Positions 8,719 through 17,994 of a DNA stretch of 64,000 nt are shown here, in pieces; position 1 is the stretch's first letter; each line of letters opens with the position of its first letter. Source of the DNA: Aliiroseovarius lamellibrachiae (GTDB lineage: Bacteria > Pseudomonadota > Alphaproteobacteria > Rhodobacterales > Rhodobacteraceae); the NCBI RefSeq assembly GCF_018599245.1, contig NZ_JAHEVJ010000001.1, forward strand, positions 124,001 through 188,000, written 5' to 3'. The notes below the pieces were generated by a model. It worked only from the letters and a program-made list of their open reading frames with translations, was not told where the DNA came from and did not search any database. A program made the translations under genes and the position numbers.

Positions 8719-9681
8719 TTAGCCCATCGTCACCACAACCTTGCCGGTGGATTTCCGACTGCGCAAAAGATCAAGCGCATCCAGCGCCTGATCCAGCGGC
8801 AGGGTGTGGCTGACATGGGGTTTCAGCTTTCCGGCCGCATACCAAGCAAACAATTGACGCATGCTGTCGGTGACCACTTCGGGGCGGAAATTTAAATATG
8901 CCCCCCAATAAAGCCCAATCACCGAGATGTTTTTGACCAGCATATGGTTGGGTTTGATTTGTGGCAGCTTGCCGCTGGCGAAGCCAATCAGCAATGCCCG
9001 CGCGTCTGGATTGCAGGCGCGAAAGGCCGCCTCAAACTGATCGCCCCCCACGGCGTCATAGACAACATCCGCCCCGCCCAGCGATTTTACAACCTCTCGT
9101 ATATCTTGCGTTTCGCTGTCGATCACATGGTCGGCGCCGGCCTCTTTGCAAATTGCCAATTTTTCCGCGCCGCGCGCACAGGCAATCACCGTGGCGCCCA
9201 TCAGTTTGCCGATCTCAACCGCCGTCAGGCCAACCCCCCCGGCGGCCCCCAGAACCAACAGGGTTTCCCCGGGTTGCAGGCGGGCTTTATAGTCCAGCGC
9301 GACATGGCTGGTGCCATAAGCGATTTGAAAGGCGGCGGCGTCGATAAAATCCATGTTGTCCGGCAAAGGAACACAGCGATTGGCCGCAAAGACACCGTAA
9401 TCCGCCAGCCCGTTTTGGCCTGAAAACACGGCGATCCGATCCCCCGGCCTCAGCGATTCGACATCGGCACCAAGCGCCTCAATCCGCCCCGCAGGCTCCA
9501 TCCCCAAAACCGTCGGCAATGCCGGGCGTTCTTGATATTTTCCCTGTGACATCAAAAGGTCAGCGAAATTCAGCCCGCAGGCCGCAATGTTAACTAACAC
9601 CTCTCCCGATTGTGGCGTTGGTCTGTCAATCTGTGCCAACTTGGGTGTGCCGGAATGATCGGTGATCTGAACTGCGCGCAT
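8719..9681 (-). CDS. NADPH:quinone oxidoreductase-like zinc-free MDR enzyme
   Basis: A 320-residue medium-chain dehydrogenase/reductase of the quinone oxidoreductase type, predicted to reduce quinones or enones with NADPH in the cytoplasm. The N-terminal GroES-like domain holds GxEPAGRIEALG, and the Rossmann domain has VLGAAGGVGLTAVEIGKLMG near residues 143-162. The catalytic zinc Cys/His set of alcohol dehydrogenases is absent, which fits the quinone oxidoreductase branch. An AGGGGG ribosome-binding site is present. It stands alone, convergent with the LysR gene. Confidence 0.88.
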   Translation of the reverse strand: MRAVQITDHSGTPKLAQIDRPTPQSGEVLVNIAACGLNFADLLMSQGKYQERPALPTVLGMEPAGRIEALGADVESLRPGDRIAVFSGQNGLADYGVFAANRCVPLPDNMDFIDAAAFQIAYGTSHVALDYKARLQPGETLLVLGAAGGVGLTAVEIGKLMGATVIACARGAEKLAICKEAGADHVIDSETQDIREVVKSLGGADVVYDAVGGDQFEAAFRACNPDARALLIGFASGKLPQIKPNHMLVKNISVIGLYWGAYLNFRPEVVTDSMRQLFAWYAAGKLKPHVSHTLPLDQALDALDLLRSRKSTGKVVVTMG

Positions 9682-10001
9682 AATGCCCCCTATTTTCGAG
9701 AGATATTACCGGGATTGGCGCTGTGGTGCGAGGGGGATCGGCGGATCTCTGCCAAATTTGATCACATTTGAGCGTACAACCGCAGGCACGTAAGATTCGC
9801 AAAATGCAAAACACGCTTAGATTGCATTCCACAATGGGCATTTATCGCAGAAAAATCCGGTACTTGATGCCGTATTCCTAAGAAAACATAGACAGTCACA
9901 ACGCCGTGAGTTGTTCTCACTACCCAAAAAGACAGGTTGTGGTTGTGGCGTCGGCCGTGGTTTGTGGGGATCACGCAATCTTAGTAACGAGGAGCACGCT
10001 G
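9682..10001. other. Intergenic region between quinone oxidoreductase and XRE genes
   Basis: This 320-base divergent spacer contains no convincing gene. The part near 9770-9900 is AT-richer than its surroundings. A perfect palindrome GTGAG-TTGTT-CTCAC lies at 9906-9920, about 80 bases before the XRE start, and could be an operator for that regulator. Confidence 0.4.
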
Positions 10002-10370
10002 ATGAAACATCCCGTGGATGTACACGTCGGGAAGCGTATCCGCCATCGTCGTTGGATGGTTGGTATGACCCAACAACAGCTGGCTGAAAAAGTTGGTATC
10101 AAGTTTCAGCAAATTCAAAAATACGAAACCGGTATGAATCGGGTTTCAGCATCGCGCCTTTGGGACATCTCGTCCGCATTGTCCGTGCCGATCGGGTTCT
10201 ACTTCGAAGGTTTGGAACATTCGAATTCGGACCAGAACGAACAGAACCTGCCCAGTGACATCCTTGCAGATAAGGAAGCATTGGAACTGGTGCGCAGCTA
10301 TTACTCAATTCCCGAGAACCAGCGCCGTCGTCTGTTTGAACTTGCCCGCGTCCTTTCTGACGCTGCATGA
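10002..10370 (+). CDS. XRE-family helix-turn-helix regulator
   Basis: A 122-residue DNA-binding protein with a lambda-repressor-type helix-turn-helix at residues 10-66 (MTQQQLAEKVGIKFQQIQKYE) and a short C-terminal helix containing ELVRSYYSIPENQRRRLFEL. This architecture is shared by conserved single-copy regulators in alphaproteobacteria. A GAGGAG ribosome-binding site 7 bases upstream fixes the ATG at 10002; an earlier in-frame ATG has none. The palindrome about 80 bases upstream may be an autoregulatory site. The hisN-like gene follows after 66 bases on the same strand. Confidence 0.88.
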   Translation: MKHPVDVHVGKRIRHRRWMVGMTQQQLAEKVGIKFQQIQKYETGMNRVSASRLWDISSALSVPIGFYFEGLEHSNSDQNEQNLPSDILADKEALELVRSYYSIPENQRRRLFELARVLSDAA

Positions 10371-10436
10371 TCTTGACGCCGCTTGTCTGGCCTCTTATCG
10401 CGAAGGCACCTTAGCATTTCGCGGAAAGAGCCGGAT

Positions 10437-11240
10437 ATGAGCACGCTTGATAAAACGACCGAAGATGAGCTTAAGCGTGTCGCAGAAGCCTTGGCCGATG
10501 CGGCGCGACAGGCCATTTTACCCTATTTCCGCACCGACGATCTTGATGCGGACAATAAACTAAAAGCCGGATTTGATCCGGTGACAGAAGGGGACCGCGC
10601 GGCAGAAAAAGCCATGCGGTCCCTTCTGGCCAAATGGCGCCCGGATGACGGGATATTTGGCGAAGAATTCGGCCAGTCCGAAGGCACCTCTGGGCTGACT
10701 TGGGTGCTTGATCCCATCGACGGCACGCGGGCGTTTATTTCAGGCGCACCAACATGGGGCGTGTTGATTGCCGTTGGTGGCCCCGACGGACCCACGCTTG
10801 GCATCATCGACCAACCCTATATTAAAGAACGCTTTTTTGGCGGCTTTGGCGCGGCTTGGGTGGATGGCCCAATGGGGCGCCGCCCCTTGAAAACCCATGC
10901 GCCGCGACCTTTGTCAGAGGCGACAATCATGACCACCTTTCCAGAAGTGGGCAGCGAAGCCGAAGGCCGCGCCTTTCATGACCTCGCCGCAAAAACCCGC
11001 CTGACGCGGTACGGAATGGATTGTTACGGCTATGCTTTGGTGGCCTCGGGACAGGTCGATTTGGTGGTCGAAGCGGGCCTGCAAGCGTACGATATCCAAG
11101 GTCCAATGGCCGTGGTTCAGGCCGCAGGCGGGGTCGTGACCGATTGGCAGGGCGGCCCGGCGCACAACGGCGGACGGGTGGTTGCCGCCGCCAACGCCCA
11201 GATCCACCAAGCCGCCCTCGAGGTCCTGTCCAAAGCGTAA
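10437..11240 (+). CDS. hisN: Inositol monophosphatase-family phosphatase, probably histidinol-phosphatase
   Basis: A 267-residue Mg-dependent phosphatase of the inositol monophosphatase family. Metal-binding motifs are present in order: GEEFG near residue 77, LDPIDGTRAFISG near residue 98, and the late AYDIQGPMAVVQAAGG. The Thr-Arg-Ala-Phe form of the DPIDGT motif is usual in HisN histidinol-phosphatases, the last phosphatase step of histidine synthesis in many alphaproteobacteria. No other his gene is in the window, so the substrate is inferred from the subfamily only. Confidence 0.8.
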   Translation: MSTLDKTTEDELKRVAEALADAARQAILPYFRTDDLDADNKLKAGFDPVTEGDRAAEKAMRSLLAKWRPDDGIFGEEFGQSEGTSGLTWVLDPIDGTRAFISGAPTWGVLIAVGGPDGPTLGIIDQPYIKERFFGGFGAAWVDGPMGRRPLKTHAPRPLSEATIMTTFPEVGSEAEGRAFHDLAAKTRLTRYGMDCYGYALVASGQVDLVVEAGLQAYDIQGPMAVVQAAGGVVTDWQGGPAHNGGRVVAAANAQIHQAALEVLSKA

Positions 11241-11348
11241 CCCCTTGCGATCTGCGCTGAAGATGTGGCAATCTCTCACGGCGCGAGTCCTTTGCCCTTT
11301 CTGTCGCGCCTTTTCGTTGTCTCCGAAATGGGCTGCAGGAGGCACCGC

Positions 11349-12704
11349 ATGTTAAAAACCCATCTCGACCCCTCATTTCTCATTCGCAATGCGCAGGTGG
11401 CGCTGACCATGAATGATGCCGAAGAAGAGCTGCAAGGCGTTGATATTCGGCTGGAAAATGGCGTGATTGCCGAAATTGGAACTGGCTTGGAAACGGGCCG
11501 CTCCGAACTGGTGCTTGCGGATCAGGCGGTGGTGACCCCCGGCCTCGTGAACACCCACCACCACCTTTACCAAACCCTCACCCGCGCGGTGCCCGGTGGG
11601 CAGGATGCGCTGTTGTTTGGCTGGCTGAAAACGCTCTATCCGATTTGGTCGCGGTTTGGCCCCGAAGAAATGCGCGTCTCGGCGATGGTTGGATTGGCCG
11701 AACTTGCGCTGTCGGGCTGCACGCTCAGCTCAGACCACCTGTATCTCTATCCCAACGGCGCGCGTCTTGAGGACACAATTGACGGCGCGAAAGAGGTCGG
11801 GCTGCGTTTTCATCCCACACGCGGGGCGATGTCAATTGGCGAAAGCGGCGGTGGGTTGCCGCCAGATCTACTGGTACAAAACGAACCTGCCATTTTAGAA
11901 GATTGCATCCGTGTGATTGATGCCTTCCATGACCCCAGCGAAGGGTCGATGTGCCGGGTTGGCGTCGCCCCCTGTTCGCCCTTTTCCGTGACCCGCGATC
12001 TAATGCGGGATGCCGCCCTTTTGGCGCGTGATAAGGGCGTGATGATGCACACACATCTGGCGGAAAATGATGAGGACATTGCCTATTCTCAGGCGCAGTT
12101 TGGCTGTCGCCCCGGTGAATACGCCGAAGAACTGGGATGGGTTGGTGATGACGTCTGGCACGCCCATTGCGTAAAACTGGACAGCCGTGAAATCAACCTG
12201 TTTTCAAATACTTCAACGGGTGTGGCCCATTGCCCTTGTTCAAACTGTCGCCTTGGGTCGGGCATCGCACCTGTGCGTCAAATGCGGGACGCCGGGGTGA
12301 AGGTTGGGCTTGGCGTGGACGGATCGGCCTCTAACGATCAGGGCAATCTGATGGATGAGGCGCGCCAGGCGATGTTGTTGCAGCGTGTTGCGCATGGCGC
12401 GGACAAAATGTCGGCCCGTGAGGCGTTAAAGATTGCCACGCGCGGCGGGGCTGAGGTGCTGGGTCGGTCTGATCTGGGCCAGCTCGCGGTTGGCAAGCGC
12501 GCGGATATTGCAATCTGGGACATTTCGACCATTGAAAGTGCTGGGTCCTGGGATCCTGCAGCACTAGTTTTGGCCGGGCCGCGCCGGGTGCGGGATCTGT
12601 TTGTCGAAGGGCGTCAGATTGTGCGTGACGGACAGGTGACAACGGTGGATATGGGCGCGCTTGTGGCCCATCAAAACCGGCTGGCGCTGGGATTGATGGG
12701 CTAA
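11349..12704 (+). CDS. 8-oxoguanine deaminase-like amidohydrolase
   Basis: A 451-residue metal-dependent amidohydrolase of the cytosine deaminase/atrazine chlorohydrolase clan. Ligands are in GLVNTHHHLYQ (HxH), HTHLAEND, WHAHCVKLD and GLGVDGSASNDQGN. The latter motif with VPGGQDALLFGWLKTLYPIW matches the 8-oxoguanine deaminase group, which deaminates 8-oxoguanine to urate as a salvage or detoxification step. An AGGAGG ribosome-binding site sits before the ATG at 11349. It converges on the guanine deaminase gene with 10 bases between, making this a purine deamination locus. Annotation as a hydroxyatrazine-type hydrolase is an alternative. Confidence 0.85.
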   Translation: MLKTHLDPSFLIRNAQVALTMNDAEEELQGVDIRLENGVIAEIGTGLETGRSELVLADQAVVTPGLVNTHHHLYQTLTRAVPGGQDALLFGWLKTLYPIWSRFGPEEMRVSAMVGLAELALSGCTLSSDHLYLYPNGARLEDTIDGAKEVGLRFHPTRGAMSIGESGGGLPPDLLVQNEPAILEDCIRVIDAFHDPSEGSMCRVGVAPCSPFSVTRDLMRDAALLARDKGVMMHTHLAENDEDIAYSQAQFGCRPGEYAEELGWVGDDVWHAHCVKLDSREINLFSNTSTGVAHCPCSNCRLGSGIAPVRQMRDAGVKVGLGVDGSASNDQGNLMDEARQAMLLQRVAHGADKMSAREALKIATRGGAEVLGRSDLGQLAVGKRADIAIWDISTIESAGSWDPAALVLAGPRRVRDLFVEGRQIVRDGQVTTVDMGALVAHQNRLALGLMG

Positions 12705-12714
12705 AGTCGGGGCT

Positions 12715-13998
12715 TTAAAACAGCTTTTTGCCGCCCGCCCACACCGATGTAATCGCCCGGTCGTCGCCCATCATGATGGTGGGAAACAGCGCCTGCCACA
12801 GATCTTCTGCGCGCGCGGATCGCTGGGCAATCGCGGGGGTCGAGGACAGGTCAATCACCGCAATATCCGCGTCATAGCCCGGCGCCAAGGTTCCGATGGT
12901 GTCGCCCAGATGCAGCGCATTTGCCGATCCTGCGGTGGCGAGCCACCAAAGCTGTGCGGGATGTAATGCGGTGCCGGACAGTTGACCAACTTCGTAAGCG
13001 GCGGCCATGGTGCGCAGCATCGAAAAGCTCGACCCGCCGCCGGTGTCTGTGGCCAGACCAATGCGGTGGCCCACCTCCATCAACCCGGCCATGTCAAACA
13101 GGCCAGAGCCGATGAACATATTTGAGGTGGGGCAGTGGATCAGGCTTGCGTCCATGTCTTTAATCTTATCGCGTTCCCGTTCGGTCAGATGGATTGCATG
13201 GCCAAACAGCGCGCCTTTTCCGGCCAAGCCAAAGCGTTCATAAACATCCAGATAATCGCGGCTTTCGGGGAACAGATCCTGCACCCAAGCGATCTCTTCA
13301 TGCTGTTCAGAGATGTGGGTTTGCATCAACACCTCGGGGTGTTCACGCCACAGGGCGCCAAGGGCCTCTAGCTGTTCAGGGGTGGATGTCGGGGCGAAAC
13401 GCGGTGTGATCACATAAGAGATCCGGTCCACGCCGTGCCATTTTTCCAACAGGCGTTTGCTGTCGTCATAGGCGGAAGTTGCGGTGTCGATCAATGTGTC
13501 GGGTGCGTTGCGATCCATGCAGGTTTTGCCGCCCAAAACACGCAGCCCCCGCGCTTGGGCCGCCCCAAAATAGGCGTCCACGCTTGCGGGGTGAATGGTA
13601 CAATAGCTGACCGTAGTGGTGGTGCCCGCCGCCGTCACAAGGTCAAAATAGCTGTTTGCGATCTGATCGGCATAAGCCGGATCAACAAAGCGGCTTTCTT
13701 CGGGAAACGTATAGGAATTCAACCAATCAATCAGCCGTTTGCCCCAGGATGCGATCATCGCGGTTTGCGGGTAATGTACATGGGCGTCGACAAAGCCCGG
13801 TGAAATCAACGCCTTGCCATAATCCGTCACCTCTGCGTCGGGATAAGCGGCGCGAATGTCTTGGGCCGCGCCAACGGCGATGATCGTGCCGCCGTCAATG
13901 GCCACGGCCCCCGTGCTGTGATGGGTGGCGGCCTCGGCCGGGGCGGATTTAAACGGATCCGATGTAAAGGACAGGGTCTGACCCAACAGGATGTGCAT
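12715..13998 (-). CDS. guaD: Guanine deaminase
   Basis: Guanine deaminase converts guanine to xanthine, feeding xanthine dehydrogenase. The 427-residue product has the zinc motifs GFVDAHVHYPQ, QTHISEQ, FGHAIHLT and GLATDTGGGSSFSM in the order of the family, plus the guanine-deaminase-specific SWGKRLIDWLNSYTFPEE segment. The ATG at 13998 is chosen because it gives the standard N-terminus, with GAGAG before it. Its product, xanthine, connects it functionally to the xdhC and BMP transporter genes at the right end of the window. Confidence 0.93.
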   Translation of the reverse strand: MHILLGQTLSFTSDPFKSAPAEAATHHSTGAVAIDGGTIIAVGAAQDIRAAYPDAEVTDYGKALISPGFVDAHVHYPQTAMIASWGKRLIDWLNSYTFPEESRFVDPAYADQIANSYFDLVTAAGTTTTVSYCTIHPASVDAYFGAAQARGLRVLGGKTCMDRNAPDTLIDTATSAYDDSKRLLEKWHGVDRISYVITPRFAPTSTPEQLEALGALWREHPEVLMQTHISEQHEEIAWVQDLFPESRDYLDVYERFGLAGKGALFGHAIHLTERERDKIKDMDASLIHCPTSNMFIGSGLFDMAGLMEVGHRIGLATDTGGGSSFSMLRTMAAAYEVGQLSGTALHPAQLWWLATAGSANALHLGDTIGTLAPGYDADIAVIDLSSTPAIAQRSARAEDLWQALFPTIMMGDDRAITSVWAGGKKLF

Positions 13999-14129
13999 GA
14001 CGCTCTCATTGTTAACAATTTCCAAGGGGTAGACTACGCGCGGAAAATTAACGCTGCAATCACTTTGTCCGGTTCACTTGGCGGCAGGCTTGTCCTATGG
14101 TCGCGTTGAACCAACAGGAGGGCCGCGCC

Positions 14130-15515
14130 ATGCTGGATGACCAAGAACACGACGACGCGCTGCCCGAAGACGGCGATTACGAGCTGGATCGCGATACATT
14201 TCGCCCGATCAAAGCCGCGCTTGAGGCCGAAGATCCCGTTGCCTTGGCTGAGCTTCTCGATCCAATGCACCCGGCCGATATCGCCGACCTTATGGAACAG
14301 TTGCACGACGACGAGCGGACCATGTTGGTGCAGCTGTATGGGCGTGAATTCGATGGCGACATCCTGTCCGAACTGGCCGAAGGGCTGCGCGAAGATGTCG
14401 TGGATGCGATGGCGCCAGAGGTTCTGGCCGAAGCGGTGCGCGAGCTGGAAACGGATGACGTTGTTGACCTGATCGAAGACCTTGATCAGCCGCAGACCGA
14501 AGCCGTTTTGGACGCGCTCGATGATGACGATCGGGTCGTGGTTGAACAATCGCTGACCTATCCCGAAGAATCCGCGGGCCGGTTGATGCAGCGCGAACTT
14601 GTGGTGGCGCCCGAGCATTGGAATGTCGGGCAAACCATTGATTTTCTGCGCAATCAAGACGACCTGCCCGAACAGTTTTACCATGTAATTCTGGTCGACC
14701 CGCGCATGCGCCCGATTGGCTATGTCACCCTTGGCCGGCTGATGGGCAGCCCGCGCGAACTGGCGATGACCGCGATTGTCGAAGAAAGCTTTCGCACCAT
14801 TCCCGTGCTTCAGGACGAGGCCGAGGTGGCCTATGCGTTCAACCAATATCACCTGATTTCCGCCCCTGTTGTGGATGCGAGCGATCGGTTGGTGGGGGTG
14901 ATCACCATTGATGATGCGATGGTCATTCTGGATGAGGAACACGAAGAAGACATTCTGCGTCTGGCCGGTGTCGGCGAAAGCAACCTGTCGGACCGGGTGG
15001 TGGATACCACCAAACGCCGTTTTCCGTGGCTTGCGGTCAACCTTGTGACCTCGATCCTTGCGTCTTTGGTGATTGCGCAATTTGATGCGGTGATCACCCA
15101 ATTTGTCGCCCTTGCGGTGCTGATGCCCATCGTGGCGTCGATGGGGGGCAATGCGGGCACGCAAAGCCTGACCGTGGCGGTGCGCGCGCTGGCGACAAAG
15201 GATTTGACCTCGGCCAACGTCTGGCGGGTGATCCGCCGCGAGGCGGCCGTGGGATTGATCAATGGGGTGATATTTGCCGGGGTTATGGGGGTGATTGGCA
15301 TCCTCTGGTTTGGCACGCCGATCCTGGGTGTCGTCATTGGTGTGGCGATGGTCGTGAACCTTGTGGTCGCGGGTTTGGCCGGGATTATAATCCCCGTAAC
15401 GCTGGAGCGGTTGGACGTTGACCCCGCGCTGGCATCCGGCGCATTTGTGACCACGGTCACGGATGTGGTCGGGTTTTTTGCATTCCTTGGATTGGCGGCG
15501 GTGATGCTCTTATGA
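14130..15515 (+). CDS. mgtE: Magnesium transporter MgtE
   Basis: MgtE is a homodimeric Mg2+ channel of the inner membrane, gated by cytosolic Mg2+. The 461-residue product has the acidic superhelical N-domain (about residues 20-130), two CBS domains (about 135-255) and five C-terminal membrane helices. The conserved pore segment is MPIVASMGGNAGTQSLTVAVRAL. An AGGAGGG ribosome-binding site fixes the ATG at 14130. The stop codon overlaps the start of the next gene (ATGA), so they are translationally coupled. Confidence 0.95.
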   Translation: MLDDQEHDDALPEDGDYELDRDTFRPIKAALEAEDPVALAELLDPMHPADIADLMEQLHDDERTMLVQLYGREFDGDILSELAEGLREDVVDAMAPEVLAEAVRELETDDVVDLIEDLDQPQTEAVLDALDDDDRVVVEQSLTYPEESAGRLMQRELVVAPEHWNVGQTIDFLRNQDDLPEQFYHVILVDPRMRPIGYVTLGRLMGSPRELAMTAIVEESFRTIPVLQDEAEVAYAFNQYHLISAPVVDASDRLVGVITIDDAMVILDEEHEEDILRLAGVGESNLSDRVVDTTKRRFPWLAVNLVTSILASLVIAQFDAVITQFVALAVLMPIVASMGGNAGTQSLTVAVRALATKDLTSANVWRVIRREAAVGLINGVIFAGVMGVIGILWFGTPILGVVIGVAMVVNLVVAGLAGIIIPVTLERLDVDPALASGAFVTTVTDVVGFFAFLGLAAVMLL

Positions 15516-16072
15516 CGGATCTGACATTTCAAAAAGCACAGGCGCGCAAGGCGGCTTTTGCCCGGCGCAAAGAGGCGCATTCCGAGGTGCGGTCCGCCCT
15601 TGGTGTGGCGCATTTGCTGGGTGTTTTGACCGAGCATAAATCGGTGCCAATGGCGGGCTATATGCCGATCCGAACCGAGATTAATCCGCTGCCTGCTATG
15701 GCGGCGATGGCGGCGTGGTCGACGATTGGTGTGCCATATATTGAGGCCGCCGGTCAGCCGCTGAAATTTGCCAAGTGGCGCCCTGATAGCCAGTTGGTTG
15801 ATGGACCGTTCGGTGCGCAAGTCCCTGCGGAATTAGAGTTTTTCGAGCCAGAAGTGCTGGTGGTGCCTTTGGTCAGCTTTGACCGAAACGGCGGGCGATT
15901 GGGCTATGGCGGTGGGTTTTACGACCGCACGCTGGAACGGCTGCGCGCCAAACGCCCGACGCTGGCGATTGGCTATGCGTATGGTGCGCAAGAGGCTGAG
16001 GGGTTGCCATTGGAACCCACAGACCAGCCGCTTGACATGATCGTGACGGATGAGGGCGTGATCCGGTTCTAA
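15512..16072 (+). CDS. 5-formyltetrahydrofolate cyclo-ligase
   Basis: This ATP-dependent enzyme converts 5-formyltetrahydrofolate to 5,10-methenyltetrahydrofolate. The 186-residue protein has the family motif VPLVSFDRNGGRLGYGGGFYDRTL in its second half, and an N-terminal Lys/Arg-rich helix. It overlaps the end of mgtE by 4 bases (ATGA). The grouping with mgtE and the YmdB-like gene is common in Rhodobacteraceae, as far as I recall. Confidence 0.92.
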   Translation: MTDLTFQKAQARKAAFARRKEAHSEVRSALGVAHLLGVLTEHKSVPMAGYMPIRTEINPLPAMAAMAAWSTIGVPYIEAAGQPLKFAKWRPDSQLVDGPFGAQVPAELEFFEPEVLVVPLVSFDRNGGRLGYGGGFYDRTLERLRAKRPTLAIGYAYGAQEAEGLPLEPTDQPLDMIVTDEGVIRF

Positions 16073-16093
16073 CGGAGCGTGTCCTTGATTTTG

Positions 16094-16128
16094 TGCCTTC
16101 GGCGAAGGTATTTTAAGCAAGAAAAAGA
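16094..16128 (+). repeat. Dispersed gene-tail element, short form (copy 2)
   Basis: Short form: one perfect hairpin CCTTC-GGC-GAAGG (16096-16108), then TATTTT and the CAAGAAAAAG tail. It starts 22 bases after the cyclo-ligase stop codon in the same orientation. Confidence 0.75.
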
Positions 16129-16190
16129 TCTGCGTTCGGCGTCCTCGGCGCCCCTTGCTCTTTTATGGCAATCGTCCTAGGGCTATGGGC

Positions 16191-17015
16191 ATGAAAATAC
16201 TCTTTCTTGGCGATGTAATGGGGCGGGCCGGACGGCGCGCGGTGACGGAGCGGCTTGCGAAATTGCGCGAGGCGTGGAAGTTGGATTTTGTGGTTGTGAA
16301 CGGCGAGAATGCCACCTCGGGGCACGGGCTTTCAGGCTCGCATGCAAAGGGGTTGTTTGACGCGGGCGCGGATGTGGTCACCTTGGGCGATCACGCGTTT
16401 GATCAAAAAGACATGCTGACCTTTTGCGAGCAGGACAAGCGCATTATTCGTCCGCTGAATTTTGCCAAAGGCGCGCCGGGCACGGGGGCACAGGTGTTCA
16501 CCGACGGGCGCGGGCGCAAGATTTTGGTGGCACAGGTTCTGGGGCAGGTCTTTATGAAGCGCGCCTTTGATGATCCGTTCTCGGCCGTCGATACGGTATT
16601 GCGCAAATACCCCCTTGGCGGTGCGGTTCAGGCGGCGCTGATTGATGTGCATTGCGAGGCGACATCTGAGAAGATGGCGATGGGTCATTGGTGCGACGGG
16701 CGGGCCTCGGTCGTGGTCGGCACCCACACGCATGTGCCCACGGGGGATGCGCAGATCTTGCAAAAAGGTACGGCGTTTCAATCGGATGCGGGTATGTGCG
16801 GGGATTATAACTCGGTCATTGGCATGCACAAAGAAGAGCCGATGCGCCGCTTTATCACGGGCATGGTCAAGGGCCGGTTTGAGCCTGCAAATGGCGATGC
16901 CACCCTGTCGGGCCTTTATGTGGAAACCGACGATCGCACGGGGCTTGCCACCAAGGTTCAGATGGTGCGTGAAGGTGGTCGCTTGATGCAATCCACCCCC
17001 TTAGACGGCCTATGA
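16191..17015 (+). CDS. TIGR00282-family metallophosphoesterase (YmdB-like)
   Basis: A 274-residue calcineurin-like phosphoesterase of the YmdB/TIGR00282 family. Bacillus YmdB hydrolyses 2',3'-cAMP and affects biofilm formation; the role in alphaproteobacteria is not settled. Metal ligands are in FLGDVMGRAGR, VVNGENAT, TLGDHAFDQKD and VVGTHTHVPTGD. The ATG at 16191 is chosen over one two codons upstream because AGGG at 16179 is then 8 bases away. Its stop overlaps the next gene's start. Confidence 0.9.
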   Translation: MKILFLGDVMGRAGRRAVTERLAKLREAWKLDFVVVNGENATSGHGLSGSHAKGLFDAGADVVTLGDHAFDQKDMLTFCEQDKRIIRPLNFAKGAPGTGAQVFTDGRGRKILVAQVLGQVFMKRAFDDPFSAVDTVLRKYPLGGAVQAALIDVHCEATSEKMAMGHWCDGRASVVVGTHTHVPTGDAQILQKGTAFQSDAGMCGDYNSVIGMHKEEPMRRFITGMVKGRFEPANGDATLSGLYVETDDRTGLATKVQMVREGGRLMQSTPLDGL

Positions 17016-17914
17016 CCCAGATCCGCCTGCTCGGCCTTTTGGTGCTGATGGGCGCCGGTTGGGGGCTGAGCGGCGTGATCGCCAAACCTATTGTCGACGC
17101 AGGGTACCGCCCGTTTGGGATTATCCTCTGGCAGATGGTGATCGGCGCAATTGTCCCTGGAACACTGACCTATGCGCGCGGCAAACCGCTGCGCTTTGCG
17201 CCGCGACACATTGCGCTTTACCTCTTTATTGCGCTCACCGGGACGCTGCTGCCGAATGTCGCCAGTTACACCGCGCTTTTGCATCTGCCTGCGGGGATTA
17301 TGTCGATCATTATCGCATCGGTGTCGATGTTCGCCTTTCCCATCGCGCTGCTTCTTGGCAACGAGAGGTTCGAGGGCAAGCGGGTCTTGGGCCTTTTGGC
17401 GGGGCTGATTGGCGTGGTGATCCTTGCTGGACCACAGGCGCACTTGCCGGCTGGGGCTTGGGTGTGGATCGCCGTCGCGCTGATTGCGCCGTTTCTTTAT
17501 GGGGTCGAGGGCAATGTCGTCGCGAAATGGGGCACGGCGGGGTTGGACCCGATCCAAACCCTCGCGGGTGCGTCGCTGATCGGTGCATGCTTGGCTATAG
17601 GCATGACGCTTGCCACAGACGCCTGGATTGATCCGTTCACCGCGTGGGATTTGCCCAAGGTTTTGATCATCGCAAACTCCACCCTGCATGCCTGTGTCTA
17701 TTCCGCATATGTCTGGCTGGTCGGGCGCGCAGGCGCCACATTTGCCGCCCAAGTCAGCTATCTGGTGACCGGGTTTGGCGTGCTTTGGGCGATGATCTTG
17801 CTGGGGGAAAGCTATGGCGGCTGGGTCTGGGTTGCGCTTGGCGTCATGTTCATCGGGCTGTTCTTGGTACAGCCACACGATTCCGCAGAAAACACCGCAT
17901 CCGAGGCCGCATAA
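17012..17914 (+). CDS. DMT-superfamily (EamA) transporter 1
   Basis: A 300-residue inner-membrane transporter with ten predicted helices in two EamA halves. The second half includes the ALGVMFIGLFLVQP ending. The family exports amino acids, metabolites or nucleotides; the substrate here cannot be told. It overlaps the phosphoesterase gene by 4 bases (ATGA), so the two are co-translated. This is one of three EamA transporters in the window; they are clearly different in sequence. Confidence 0.9.
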   Translation: MTQIRLLGLLVLMGAGWGLSGVIAKPIVDAGYRPFGIILWQMVIGAIVPGTLTYARGKPLRFAPRHIALYLFIALTGTLLPNVASYTALLHLPAGIMSIIIASVSMFAFPIALLLGNERFEGKRVLGLLAGLIGVVILAGPQAHLPAGAWVWIAVALIAPFLYGVEGNVVAKWGTAGLDPIQTLAGASLIGACLAIGMTLATDAWIDPFTAWDLPKVLIIANSTLHACVYSAYVWLVGRAGATFAAQVSYLVTGFGVLWAMILLGESYGGWVWVALGVMFIGLFLVQPHDSAENTASEAA

Positions 17915-17994
17915 GGCCCTTGCGCCCCATTTGCACGCTTGCCCCGCGCGCTCGCAATTGGCAAAACTACTGAAAAGACAGGTGGTAAGATTAT

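Noticed and set aside
14034-15164. 376-residue open frame antisense to mgtE
   Set aside because: The protein is His/Arg/Gln-rich, without any recognisable domain, as expected for the antisense of a GC-rich coding frame. MgtE on the other strand is certain.
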